Shown piece by piece: positions 32,777 to 40,851 of a stretch of DNA of 64,000 nt (positions are counted from its first letter, which is position 1; each line of letters begins with the position of its first letter). The notes under the pieces are model-generated. The model saw nothing but the letters and a program-made list of their open reading frames with translations, did no database searches and was not told the DNA's origin. Source of the DNA: Trebonia kvetii (GTDB taxonomy: Bacteria; Actinomycetota; Actinomycetes; Streptosporangiales; Streptosporangiaceae); the NCBI RefSeq assembly GCF_007827045.1, contig NZ_RPFW01000009.1, forward strand, positions 309,871 through 373,870. The letters are read 5' to 3'. A program made the translations under genes and the position numbers.

Positions 32777-33745
32777 ATGCGCCGCGTCACCGGATTCATC
32801 CTCGCAGGGCTTGGCGTGCTGCTCATCCTGGCCGCGATACTCCTGCCCACCTGGGTCAGCAGCCAGTTCATCAAGTTCCCGCTGAGCATCAACGAGACCG
32901 CCGTCCTTGACGCCAGCAACGCGTCGTACCTCAGCGCCGCCACGCTGACGGTACAGACCGGCGTCACCATCCAGGCCACCTACACGATCAAGGGCGACCC
33001 GGGCAAGGGCAGCTCGTCCGTCGCCGTGTGGGATCAAACCAGCAGCGTGGAAGACATAACCAATCACCGGTCGATCCAGCAGACGACGCGCACGCTCGCA
33101 TTCGACCGGCGGACCGGGCAACTGGTCGACTGCTGCGGCGCGAACGTCAACGGCAACGTCTCGATCCGCCAGACCGGGCTGGCCGGGTACGTGTTCCCGT
33201 TCGGCACGCAGAAGCAGACGTACCAGGTGTTCGACACCACCCTGAACCGCGCGGTGCCGTTCGTGTACTCGGGAACGGCGACCGTGGGCGGCATCCAGAC
33301 GTACGAGTTCGTGCAGGACACTCCGTCGACGCGGATCGGCACCCAGCCGGTCCCCGGCAAGCTGCTCGGCAGCACGGCGGCGCTTGTCCGTGCGCCCTTG
33401 TTCGACCAGCAGCACCTGATCTACTACGTGGACCCCGAGACCGGGGCGCTGCTCAACGTGGACGAGCACCAGACGGTGACCCTGCACGACCCGGCCACCG
33501 GCGCCGTGGCCCTAGTGCTCTATGACGCGGACCTGAAGGCGACACCCGCCAGCCTTAGCCAGATCGTCGCACTCGACAGTGGCGGGCGGAACGAGATCAC
33601 CCTGGTCGAGACCACCCTGCCGCTCGTCTTCTGTATCGTCGGCGGTGTCGCGCTGCTCGCCGGCGCCTTCCTCGTCTTCCGCGCCAGGAAGCGGCGCGAT
33701 AACGCGCCCGCGCTCGAAGGCGTGGCCCAGGCCACCGACCGCTGA
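32777..33745 (+). CDS. DUF3068 domain membrane-anchored protein (PorA family)
   Basis: 322 residues from ATG 32777, 15 bp after the luciferase-like gene with GGAGGG upstream, so cotranscribed. An N-terminal hydrophobic segment (GFILAGLGVLLILAAILLPT), a large exported domain (SASYL-type beta-rich region, ATYTIKGDPGKGSSSVAVWD, TYQVFDTTLNRAVPFVYSG), and a C-terminal membrane helix (LPLVFCIVGGVALLAGAFLV) ending in a basic tail. DUF3068 proteins are widespread in actinobacteria, possibly envelope-related. The link to the KstR box suggests a role in the envelope during steroid uptake; this is speculation. Confidence 0.85.
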   Translation: MRRVTGFILAGLGVLLILAAILLPTWVSSQFIKFPLSINETAVLDASNASYLSAATLTVQTGVTIQATYTIKGDPGKGSSSVAVWDQTSSVEDITNHRSIQQTTRTLAFDRRTGQLVDCCGANVNGNVSIRQTGLAGYVFPFGTQKQTYQVFDTTLNRAVPFVYSGTATVGGIQTYEFVQDTPSTRIGTQPVPGKLLGSTAALVRAPLFDQQHLIYYVDPETGALLNVDEHQTVTLHDPATGAVALVLYDADLKATPASLSQIVALDSGGRNEITLVETTLPLVFCIVGGVALLAGAFLVFRARKRRDNAPALEGVAQATDR

Positions 33746-33774
33746 CCGCCGCAGCCGAACCGGTGCCTGGCGAA

Positions 33775-34392
33775 TCAGTGCAGCAGCAGGCGGGCGGCGA
33801 GTTCGAGGCGGCTGGCCACGTCGTCGGTCGTCGCCCGCCGCGTCACCCAGGCAACGAGGTTGGACAGCCACACGTCGCCGATCACGCGGGCGATCGCGAT
33901 GTCGTCGGCGGACGGCTCGCCGTCGTGCATGGCCCTGGTGAACATCCGCACCATCTGGTTGGCGACCGTGTTCACCTCGGCCGCCGCGCTCGGGTCGGCG
34001 AACATGAACGCCCGCGTCATCGCCTCGGTGAGCATCGGGTCGCGCTGCATGGTGCGGGTAACCCTGGACAGCACGTGCATCATGCGCTCGGTGGCTGTGT
34101 CGCCGGGGATCGGCTTGCGGTCGAGCTTCTCTTGCATCCGCTCGAATTCCTCGGTGAGCGCGGCGACCAGCAGGTGGATCTTGGACGGAAAGTACCGGTA
34201 CAGCGTGCCGAGTGCCACGTCGGCGCGTTCTGCCACGGACCTCATCTGCACGGCGTCATAACCGCCCTTGGACGCGAGCGCCAGCGTGGCGTCCAGTATT
34301 CGCTTGCGCCGTTCCCGCTGCGCGGCGGAGCCATTTTCGGCATCGGCTACCGCTGCCGGCTGGCTATTGACACGCGTTCTCGCCGTTGGCAT
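33775..34392 (-). CDS. kstR: KstR, TetR-family repressor of steroid catabolism
   Basis: 205 residues from ATG 34392. The helix-turn-helix RRKRILDATLALASKGGYDA, VQMRSVAERADVALGTLYRY, FPSKIHLLVAAL and the ligand domain with TMQRDPMLTEAMTRAFMFAD, MVRMFTRAMHDGEPSADD and VIGDVWLSNLVAWVTRRATT are nearly the recalled mycobacterial KstR sequence. KstR represses the upper cholesterol genes and is released by 3-oxo-4-cholestenoyl-CoA. The gene is divergent from fadE28, and the KstR box between them makes autoregulation likely. Confidence 0.95.
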   Translation of the reverse strand: MPTARTRVNSQPAAVADAENGSAAQRERRKRILDATLALASKGGYDAVQMRSVAERADVALGTLYRYFPSKIHLLVAALTEEFERMQEKLDRKPIPGDTATERMMHVLSRVTRTMQRDPMLTEAMTRAFMFADPSAAAEVNTVANQMVRMFTRAMHDGEPSADDIAIARVIGDVWLSNLVAWVTRRATTDDVASRLELAARLLLH

Positions 34393-34480
34393 TCCGGACC
34401 TTCCATCATTCCCGTATCCATGATCAGGTTACCAAGCTGTGCGCCCAGCCCAGGTGCCTGCGACACTGGTCCCACAAATA

Positions 34481-34494
34481 TGCAACGTGTTCTA
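34481..34494. promoter_or_regulatory. KstR box between kstR and fadE28
   Basis: TGCAACGTGTTCTA matches TnnAACnnGTTnnA at all defined positions. It is 28 bp upstream of fadE28 and 88 bp upstream of kstR. Confidence 0.88.
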
Positions 34495-34522
34495 ATTCTA
34501 TGGAAGCAGAGAGGCGGTGCCG

Positions 34523-35620
34523 GTGGACTTCAGCCTGACGGAGAGCCAGCAGGAGATCGCGCGCCTCGCCGGCCGCCTGCTCGACTGCGCCTCCCCGGGG
34601 GGGCGACCTCCCCAAACCCCCCCGGGGAAAAGCGACGGAAAGGCCGACCCGTGGAAGGAACTGGCCCGGGCGGGCCTGCTAGCCCTGTCGCTGCCCCCCG
34701 AGCTTGGCGGCGACGGACTCGGCGTGCTTGACACCGCCGTCCTGCTCGCCGAGATCGGCCGCCGGGCCGCGCCGGTGCCCGCGCTTGCCACGCTGATGAC
34801 CGGCGTGCTGCCCATCGTCCGCTGGGGTGACGGCGAGGCGCGGCGGGCGCTGCTGCCGGCCACGGCCGCGGGCGAGCTGATACTCACCGCGGGCCTTCGC
34901 GAGCCGTCCGACCCGATGCCCCTTGTCCCGGCCGTCACGGTCACCCCGGGACCGGGACCAGCGAGCACGGTGTCTGGTACCAAGGTCGGCGTCCCCTACT
35001 GCGCGCAAGCCGGCCGCGTCCTGCTCCCGGTGAGCTTCGCGTCCGGCGGGACCGGCGTCGTCATCGTTGACCCGGCAGCTGACGGTGCGCGGATGATCCG
35101 CACCCCGTCCGCCTCCGGTGGTCCCGAGTGCACGCTGCGGCTCGACCGGGTCCCCGTCGAGCGCGTGCTCGGCGGCGCCGACTGCCTGGCGGACCTCTAC
35201 CGGCTGGCCGTGGCGGGCGCGTGCAGCCTGGCCGACGGCGCGGTGTCCGCGGCGCTGGCGCTGACCAGGGACCACGTCGCTAGCAGGAAGCAGTTCGGAC
35301 GGCCGCTCGCCACCTTCCAGGCGGTCGCCCAGCAGGTCGCCGACGTCTACGTCGCGTCGCGCACCCTGCACCTGGCCACGGTGTCGGCGTGCTGGCGGCT
35401 CGACGCGGGCATGGACGCGGCCGGCGACCTTGGCGTGGCCGGGTACTGGTGCGCGGAAGAGGCGCCACGGTCGTTGCGGACCTGTCATCACCTGCACGGC
35501 GGGACGGGCATGGACGTGACCTATCCGCTGCACCGCTTCTCGGCACTGGTCAGCGACCTGGTGCGATTCCTCGGCGGGGCCGAGTACCAACTGGAGCGGC
35601 AGGCATGTTCATTGAACTGA
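34523..35620 (+). CDS. fadE28: FadE28 (ChsE1-type) acyl-CoA dehydrogenase subunit
   Basis: 365 residues. I choose GTG 34523 (VDFSLTESQ), 8 bp after GAGAGG, matching the recalled FadE28 start; a GTG 6 bp upstream is less well spaced. Blocks: LSLPPELGGDGLGVLDTAVL, EIGRRAAPVPALATLMTGVL, VSGTKVGVPYCAQAGRVLL, SRKQFGRPLATFQAVAQQVA and the C-terminus CHHLHGGTGMDVTYPLHRFS. With FadE29 it forms the alpha2beta2 enzyme that desaturates the three-carbon steroid side chain. The insert after residue 25 (SPGGRPPQTPPGKSDGKAD) corresponds to a palindromic DNA insertion and is not in other FadE28 proteins I can recall. Confidence 0.92.
   Translation: MDFSLTESQQEIARLAGRLLDCASPGGRPPQTPPGKSDGKADPWKELARAGLLALSLPPELGGDGLGVLDTAVLLAEIGRRAAPVPALATLMTGVLPIVRWGDGEARRALLPATAAGELILTAGLREPSDPMPLVPAVTVTPGPGPASTVSGTKVGVPYCAQAGRVLLPVSFASGGTGVVIVDPAADGARMIRTPSASGGPECTLRLDRVPVERVLGGADCLADLYRLAVAGACSLADGAVSAALALTRDHVASRKQFGRPLATFQAVAQQVADVYVASRTLHLATVSACWRLDAGMDAAGDLGVAGYWCAEEAPRSLRTCHHLHGGTGMDVTYPLHRFSALVSDLVRFLGGAEYQLERQACSLN
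34593..34627. repeat. palindromic in-frame insertion inside fadE28
   Basis: Perfect 11-bp inverted repeat CCCCGGGGGGG (34593-34603) and CCCCCCCGGGG (34617-34627) with a 13-nt loop, inside coding sequence. It keeps the reading frame and adds a Pro/Gly-rich loop. A related hairpin lies in the ChsH fusion gene. Confidence 0.8.
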
Positions 35621-36750
35621 CGGAGCGGCAGGCCGAACTGCGCGACGAACTGCGCGGCTATTTCGCTGGCCTGCTGTCCCCCGCCGAGCGCGCGGAACTG
35701 CTCACCGAGCGGCACGGCGCCGTCTACCGCGACGTGGTCCGCCGGATGGGCCGCGACGGATGGCTCGGGGTGGGCTGGCCCACCGTCTACGGCGGTCGCG
35801 GCTTCGGCCAGGTCGAACAGCAGATCTTCGCGAACGAGGCGGCCCGCGCCGACGTCCCGCTGCCCGCCGTCACCTTGCAGACCGTCGGCCCGGTGCTGCA
35901 AGCACACGGCACGGCCCGGCAGAAGGAGTTGCTCCTGCCGCGGATCCTCGCGGGCGAGGTCCACTTCGCGATCGGCTACACCGAGCCGGACGCGGGCACC
36001 GACCTGGCGGCGTTGCGCACCAGGGCGGTGCGAGACGGCACGGACTACGTGGTCGACGGCCAGAAGATCTTCACGACGGGCGCCCACGCGGCCGACTACG
36101 TCTGGCTCGCGTGCCGGACCGGCCCGGAGGGATCCCGGCACAAGGGGATCACCATCCTGATTGTCGACACCGCCGACCCGGGGTTCTCCTGGACGCCGAT
36201 CATCACGCACGACGGCGCGCACCACGTCAACGCGACCTACTACGATCACGTGCGCGTTCCTGTCGCGATGCGGGTCGGCGCGGAGAACGACGGCTGGCGG
36301 CTGATCACCACGCAGCTCAATCACGAGCGGGTGATGCTAGGGCCCGCCGGGCGGATCGCCGCGATGACCGACCGGGTGCGCGAGTGGGCCGCGCCGCGGT
36401 CGCTGCTCGACCGGCCCGACATGCGGCGGGCGCTGGCGCGGGCCGCGGCGGTCACGCGGGTCAACGAACTGCTCAACTGGCAGGTCGCGGCGACAGCGGA
36501 GCTGAGCGTCGCCGACGCGTCGGCCACCAAGGTGTTCTCCTCCGAGCAGGTGCAGGCGATCGGGCAGTCGCTCGCGGAGGCGGTGGGCCGGCACGCCGAC
36601 GCGGCGGAAACGGAGACCGCGGCGCTGCTGACCTGGCTGGACGTGCAGCTGAAACGGAATACCGTGCTGACGTTCGGCGGCGGCGTGAACGAGGTCCAGC
36701 GCGAGCTCATCGCGATGGCCGGCCTTGGCCTGCCGCGGGTGCCGCGATGA
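35605..36750 (+). CDS. fadE29: FadE29 (ChsE2-type) acyl-CoA dehydrogenase subunit
   Basis: 381 residues from ATG 35605; its start overlaps the fadE28 end by 16 bp. Matches recalled FadE29 along its length: MFIELTERQAELRDELRGYF, GRDGWLGVGWPTVYGGRGFG, EQQIFANEAARADVPLPAVT, HFAIGYTEPDAGTDLAALRT, NHERVMLGPAGRIAAM with the catalytic-type glutamate, and FGGGVNEVQRELIAMAGLGL with PRVPR at the end. It is the FAD-binding and catalytic half of the FadE28-FadE29 complex in cholesterol side-chain beta-oxidation. The last ATGA overlaps the next start. Confidence 0.94.
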   Translation: MFIELTERQAELRDELRGYFAGLLSPAERAELLTERHGAVYRDVVRRMGRDGWLGVGWPTVYGGRGFGQVEQQIFANEAARADVPLPAVTLQTVGPVLQAHGTARQKELLLPRILAGEVHFAIGYTEPDAGTDLAALRTRAVRDGTDYVVDGQKIFTTGAHAADYVWLACRTGPEGSRHKGITILIVDTADPGFSWTPIITHDGAHHVNATYYDHVRVPVAMRVGAENDGWRLITTQLNHERVMLGPAGRIAAMTDRVREWAAPRSLLDRPDMRRALARAAAVTRVNELLNWQVAATAELSVADASATKVFSSEQVQAIGQSLAEAVGRHADAAETETAALLTWLDVQLKRNTVLTFGGGVNEVQRELIAMAGLGLPRVPR

Positions 36751-38213
36751 CCCCCCACACCCCGGCGGCGATCACCCCGGAGGCGATCTGCGCCGCCGCG
36801 GACCGGATCGCCGCGGCCGGCGACAGCGAGCCGCGACTGGCCCGCGATCCAGTCAACCTGCCGATGATCCGCAACTGGCTGGAAGCCTTCGCCACCCCGG
36901 GTGACCGCGCCCGCTGCGGCGCCGGGCCTGATTGCCCGGACACCGCTCCGCCCGCGATGATCCAGGTCTGGACCATGCCGGGACTGCACGGGGCGCGCGC
37001 GGACGACGACCCGCTCGCGGCGATGGTCGCGCTGCTCGACGAGGCCGGGTACCCGTCAATCGTCGCGACCAACTGCGATCAGGTCTACCTCCGGCCGGTC
37101 AAGCTCGGCGAGCGGCTGGCCGTCTCCGCACGGCTGGTGGATGTCGCCGGTCCCAAGCGCACCGCACTCGGCGAGGGCTGGTTCGTGACCACCAGGAGCA
37201 CGTGGACCTCGGACGGCGAGCCGGTGGCCACGATGGACTTCCGCGTGCTCAAGTTCAGGCCCTCGCCACCCAAGACGCCCCAGGGGAGGCCGACCCCCTC
37301 CGCCTCCCCTGGGGTCATCCGCCCGGTGACCTCGCCGGACACCGAGTTCTTCTGGGCCGGCACCGCGGCCGGGGAATTGCGCGTCCAGCGTTGCGGCGGC
37401 CGCGGCGGCTGCGGTGCGCTGCGCCATCCGCCCGGACCGATGTGCCCGTCCTGCGGCATCATGACCTCGCAGCCCCCGGATTACGTCGTCGCCGCCGGGA
37501 CGGGCGAGGTGTACAGCTACGTCGTGCACCACCATCCGCCGGTGCCCGGTAAGAAGCTGCCGGTCGTGATCGCGCTCGTGCAGCTGACGGAAGGCGTCCG
37601 GATGACCGGCGAAGTGCTCGGTGCCGCCCCGGGTGAGGTGCGGATCGGCCTGCCGGTGCGCGCGGAGTTCGTCGCGGTCGATGACGACCTGACGCTGCCC
37701 GCCTGGCGGGCTGTGCTGCCTCCGGGGGACGACCCCCCGCGGGACGATCCGCCGGTTTCCACCGGGCACAGCGGCGGGGCCGTCCTGCCTCCGCTGTTCG
37801 TCGACGTCACGCCCACGTTCGTCGTCGCCTCGGCGCTTGCCACCCGTGACTTCCAGGACGTGCACCACGACAGGGACCGCGCCGTCGCCGGGGGAGCGAA
37901 GGACATCTTCCTCAATATCCTGACCACCACCGGCCTTGTGCAACGTTACGTCGCGGCCTGGGCGGGACCGGACGCGGTCTTCCGCGCGATCTCCGTCCGG
38001 CTTGGCGTGCCCTGCCACGCGGGCGACACGCTTACCTTCACCGGCGAGGCCACCGCCACCTTGACCGCCGAGGCCACCGCCGACGACGGTGCTGGCGACA
38101 ACGGCGACGAGGCCGGCGACGGGCACGGCTGGGTGATCTCGGTTACCGGCCGGTGCGGTCTCGGCGATCACGTGACGGCGACCGTGCGCCTCGCGCCGGC
38201 GGGGGACCGTTGA
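36747..38213 (+). CDS. ChsH2-ChsH1 fusion: MaoC-like/DUF35 plus MaoC hydratase
   Basis: 488 residues from ATG 36747 (overlaps fadE29 stop). Order: an N-terminal MaoC-like domain without catalytic residues (about 1-175, ICAAADRIAAAGDSEPRLAR, WTMPGLHGARADDD), then a DUF35 OB/zinc-ribbon domain (about 200-325) with paired CGGRGGC and CPSC cysteines, a low-complexity linker, and a C-terminal MaoC domain (about 345-488) with the catalytic motif DFQDVHHDRDRAVAGG. In mycobacteria these are two proteins, ChsH2 (MaoC-DUF35) and ChsH1 (MaoC), forming the hydratase that hydrates the 17-propenoyl-CoA side chain and docks the aldolase Ltp2 through DUF35. Here they are one chain. No stop or frameshift separates the halves. 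Confidence 0.92.
   Translation: MTPHTPAAITPEAICAAADRIAAAGDSEPRLARDPVNLPMIRNWLEAFATPGDRARCGAGPDCPDTAPPAMIQVWTMPGLHGARADDDPLAAMVALLDEAGYPSIVATNCDQVYLRPVKLGERLAVSARLVDVAGPKRTALGEGWFVTTRSTWTSDGEPVATMDFRVLKFRPSPPKTPQGRPTPSASPGVIRPVTSPDTEFFWAGTAAGELRVQRCGGRGGCGALRHPPGPMCPSCGIMTSQPPDYVVAAGTGEVYSYVVHHHPPVPGKKLPVVIALVQLTEGVRMTGEVLGAAPGEVRIGLPVRAEFVAVDDDLTLPAWRAVLPPGDDPPRDDPPVSTGHSGGAVLPPLFVDVTPTFVVASALATRDFQDVHHDRDRAVAGGAKDIFLNILTTTGLVQRYVAAWAGPDAVFRAISVRLGVPCHAGDTLTFTGEATATLTAEATADDGAGDNGDEAGDGHGWVISVTGRCGLGDHVTATVRLAPAGDR
37278..37314. repeat. palindromic in-frame insertion in the ChsH2-ChsH1 gene
   Basis: Perfect 13-bp inverted repeat CCCCAGGGGAGGC (37278-37290) and GCCTCCCCTGGGG (37302-37314), 11-nt loop. 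It codes for a Pro/Ser-rich linker between the N-terminal MaoC and DUF35 domains. A smaller hairpin (CGGGGG/CCCCCG, 37723-37739) lies in the second linker of the same gene. Confidence 0.78.
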
Positions 38214-39385
38214 TGCCCGGCGGGACGGCGATCGCCGGCATCGGCGCCACCGAGTTCTCCAAGGACTCCGGGCGCAGCGAGCTTCGCCTGGCCGTCGAGG
38301 CGATCACCGCGGCCCTGGCCGACGCCGGCCTGGCCGCCGCCGACGTCGACGGCCTGGTCACCTTCACCATGGACGGCAATGCCGAGATCGCCGTCGCCCG
38401 CGAGCTTGGCCTGTGTGAGCTGCGCTTCCTTGACCAGATCGGGTACGGCGGCGGCGCGGCCTGCGCCACCGTGCAGCACGCGGCGATGGCGGTCGCCACC
38501 GGGATGGCGGACGTCGTGGTCTGCTACCGGGCGCTCAACGAGCGCTCGGGCCGCCGCTTCGGCCAGGTGGCGGCTGGCCTCGCGGGCGCCGCGACCACCG
38601 CCGGTCTTGACAACGGCTGGCACTATCCGATGGGACTGGCCACCCCCGCGGCGACGGTCGCGATGGTCGCCCGCCGCTACATGCATGAGTACGGCGCGGC
38701 CAGTGAGGACTTCGGCCGGATCGCGGTCGCGGCCCGCAGGCACGCCGCGAACAACCCGAACGCGTGGTTCTACCAGCGCCCGGTCACGCTCGCCGAACAC
38801 CAGGAATCCCGCTGGATCGCCGAGCCGCTCCGCCTGCTCGACTGCTGCCAGGAAAGCGACGGCGCCGTGGCCATCGTCGTCACCAGCCTGGACCGCGCCC
38901 GCGACCTGCCGCAGCGGCCCGCGGTGATTGCCGCCGCGGCGCAGGGCAGCGGGCCGGGACAGTACATCATGACCAGCTACTACCGCGATGAGCTCGCGGC
39001 GCTGCCCGAGATGGGCGTGGTCGCGAGGCAGCTGTGGCGGCAGTCCGGCCTCGCCCCGGCCGACGTGCGGACCGCCATGCTGTATGACCACTTCACCCCG
39101 TACGTGCTCATCCAGCTGGAAGAGCTCGGCTTCTGCCCGCGCGGCGAGGCCCGCGACTTCATCGCCGACGGCGCCACCGAGATGGGCGGCCGCCTGCCGC
39201 TCAACACCCACGGCGGCCAGCTGGGTGAGGCCTACATCCACGGCATGAACGGCATAGCCGAAGCCGTGCGACAGGTCCGCGGCACCTCCGTCAACCAGGT
39301 ACCCGGCGACGGCCCTGTCCTGGTGACAGCGGGCACCGGCGTCCCCACCAGCGGCCTGATCCTCTCGCTACCCGCGCGACCCTAG
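38213..39385 (+). CDS. ltp2: Ltp2, thiolase-like steroid side-chain aldolase
   Basis: 390 residues from ATG 38213, whose A overlaps the TGA of the fusion gene. Recalled Ltp2 blocks are all here: IAGIGATEFSKDSGRSELRL, VDGLVTFTMDGNAEIAVARE, IGYGGGAACATVQHAAMAVA, RWIAEPLRLLDCCQESDGAV, YDHFTPYVLIQLEELGFCPR and LPLNTHGGQLGEAYIHGMNG. Ltp2 cleaves the C17 side chain by retro-aldol reaction, releasing propionyl-CoA and the 17-ketosteroid, together with the DUF35 domain of ChsH2. It completes the side-chain operon. Confidence 0.95.
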   Translation: MPGGTAIAGIGATEFSKDSGRSELRLAVEAITAALADAGLAAADVDGLVTFTMDGNAEIAVARELGLCELRFLDQIGYGGGAACATVQHAAMAVATGMADVVVCYRALNERSGRRFGQVAAGLAGAATTAGLDNGWHYPMGLATPAATVAMVARRYMHEYGAASEDFGRIAVAARRHAANNPNAWFYQRPVTLAEHQESRWIAEPLRLLDCCQESDGAVAIVVTSLDRARDLPQRPAVIAAAAQGSGPGQYIMTSYYRDELAALPEMGVVARQLWRQSGLAPADVRTAMLYDHFTPYVLIQLEELGFCPRGEARDFIADGATEMGGRLPLNTHGGQLGEAYIHGMNGIAEAVRQVRGTSVNQVPGDGPVLVTAGTGVPTSGLILSLPARP

Positions 39386-39768
39386 GTGGGCGTGCAACTG
39401 CTCGAGGTACCGGAGTTGATCGGAGTTGGTGTACGGGTCGGCGTGAACGGGGTCAGCGGGCCGGTCGTTGTCGAGGTCCCAGGGCACCGCGGTCGGCCGC
39501 AGGTTCGGGGGCAGCGCCAGGTAGGCGGCGTAAACGGCGCCGAGTTCCGGGACGATCTCGGGCTGCCCGGCAACGTACTCCACGCAGACCGGGGCATTCT
39601 CAGAAAGTCCGGCACCCGAGCGCTTAAGAATTCGATCTCGGCGAAGAGATCCGGGAGGGTGTCTCCGGTCAAGCCGCCGGCCAGGTCGTCGGACATGCCG
39701 ACCCAATAGCCATCTTGCTTCAAGACCCGGACCTTCACCCGGTGAGCGTCGTCCGTCAATCCATCCAC
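39368..39768 (-). pseudogene. HicB-like small protein with a frameshift
   Basis: From GTG 39768 the first frame encodes HRVKVRVLKQDGYWVGMSDD and LAGGLTGDTLPDLFAEIEF, then the sequence makes sense only in a second frame from about 39610: SENAPVCVEYVAGQPEIVPE to the stop at 39368. One missing base joins the two (VPDFL-ENAPVCVEYV is the expected continuation). The N-terminal part is the partial RNase-H-like fold of HicB-type antitoxins, but no HicA toxin is beside it. It overlaps the end of ltp2 by 18 bp in convergent orientation. Confidence 0.55.
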
Positions 39769-39886
39769 CCCTCTCCGAGCGTCAGTCGCCCGGAGCGCCA
39801 GCTTCCGTGCGAGCGCGTAGATCCGGTCACGAATCTCAGGCTAAGTCGCAAGCCCGCCTTGGTGTCAGGGCAATAGATGCGTGCCT

Positions 39887-39925
39887 GTGTGCCGCAGGGA
39901 GAGATCATTCTGCCCTGCGGCACAC
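39887..39925. terminator. perfect hairpin, probable terminator
   Basis: GTGTGCCGCAGGG (39887-39899) pairs perfectly with CCCTGCGGCACAC (39913-39925) around a 13-nt loop, in the gap between the HicB-like relic and the next minus-strand gene. It probably ends transcription from one or both sides. Confidence 0.65.
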
Positions 39926-39972
39926 GAGGCTACGTCGGGCGGCCGGAAGCGCCGCGCAGTGCCGCTACGGCG

Positions 39973-40851
39973 TCAGTAGGCGGCGATGCTGATCGAGGGG
40001 ACGGCCAGGTTGGCCGCCGAGAGGGCGGCGCTGCCCCAGAAAAGCGACCATCCGTCCGCCTCGGCGTCTCCGCCGGCCCAGACCCAGATCTCGTAGAAGT
40101 GATCGCTGTCCACCGGCGTGCTCGCGAACAGCGGATAGCCGGAATTGGAGCCCTGGTCCGATCCTCCGCCCGAGTCCCAGAGGGTGATCTGCTGGTCAAC
40201 CGCGGCCCGGACGAATTCGCCGCCGAGCGTGTACTCGCCGACGTAAAGCCCGAGGAACGCGTGGGTGTGCGAGTTGTCGAAGACGTTGTCGGAGTCCCAG
40301 ACGTAGTTGAACGCCGGAGCGGCGGCCACGTCCATGATCCCGACGTCGGCGACCGGCTGGAAGTAGGAACCCACGGCGACGGCGCAGGACGCCGTCTTGC
40401 CGTTGTCCCCGGTCCAGGAGTCGAAGCTCATCGTGCCGTTCTTGTTGTCGGCGCTGACATCAGCGGTCGCGCTTCCGGTCATGGCGCTCCACTCCCAGGG
40501 CCAGGTGTACGGCGGGACGAACGTGATGTCGATGGAACCGATGTGCGCGCGGGACTTGACCTTCGCCCGGTGCGGCGCCGCAAGCGCGTGCTCGGCCAGC
40601 TTCTTTGACCGCGCGCGAGCCTCCTTGACCGCGTTCTGGGTGGCTGCGTCGTCCTTCGCCAGGTTTCTGAGCAGGGCTGCCGGTGCCTCGCTCAGCCGGC
40701 TCTGCTCAGTTCGCAGCCTTTCCCGCTGGGCGAACTTCGCCTGGAAGAGTGCGTCGAGGCGAGCGCGACTGGCTCGAATGAATTCCTCGGGCGGCTCGGG
40801 CCCAACGAGGCGCTCGGAGATTCCTGAGTTCTCTCTTGCTGCATAAGCCAT
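39973..40851 (-). CDS. hypothetical protein with coiled-coil N-terminus and beta-rich C-terminus
   Basis: 292 residues from ATG 40851. Residues 20-95 are charged and helical (FIRASRARLDALFQAKFAQR, DAATQNAVKEARARSKKLAE). The rest is beta-rich with many Trp, Asp and Gly residues (IDITFVPPYTWPWEWSAMTG, SFDSWTGDNGKTASCAVAVG, FYEIWVWAGGDAEADGWSLF), like a lectin or carbohydrate-binding sandwich. No signal peptide is visible. The gene's 5' end is overlapped for 146 bp by the extended C-terminal frame of kstD. Family not recognised. Confidence 0.65.
   Translation of the reverse strand: MAYAARENSGISERLVGPEPPEEFIRASRARLDALFQAKFAQRERLRTEQSRLSEAPAALLRNLAKDDAATQNAVKEARARSKKLAEHALAAPHRAKVKSRAHIGSIDITFVPPYTWPWEWSAMTGSATADVSADNKNGTMSFDSWTGDNGKTASCAVAVGSYFQPVADVGIMDVAAAPAFNYVWDSDNVFDNSHTHAFLGLYVGEYTLGGEFVRAAVDQQITLWDSGGGSDQGSNSGYPLFASTPVDSDHFYEIWVWAGGDAEADGWSLFWGSAALSAANLAVPSISIAAY

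Noticed and set aside
31796..33487. A 563-codon minus-strand frame opposite the luciferase-like and DUF3068 genes
   Set aside because: Antisense shadow of two well-supported genes; composition is Arg/Gly/His-rich with no recognisable fold.
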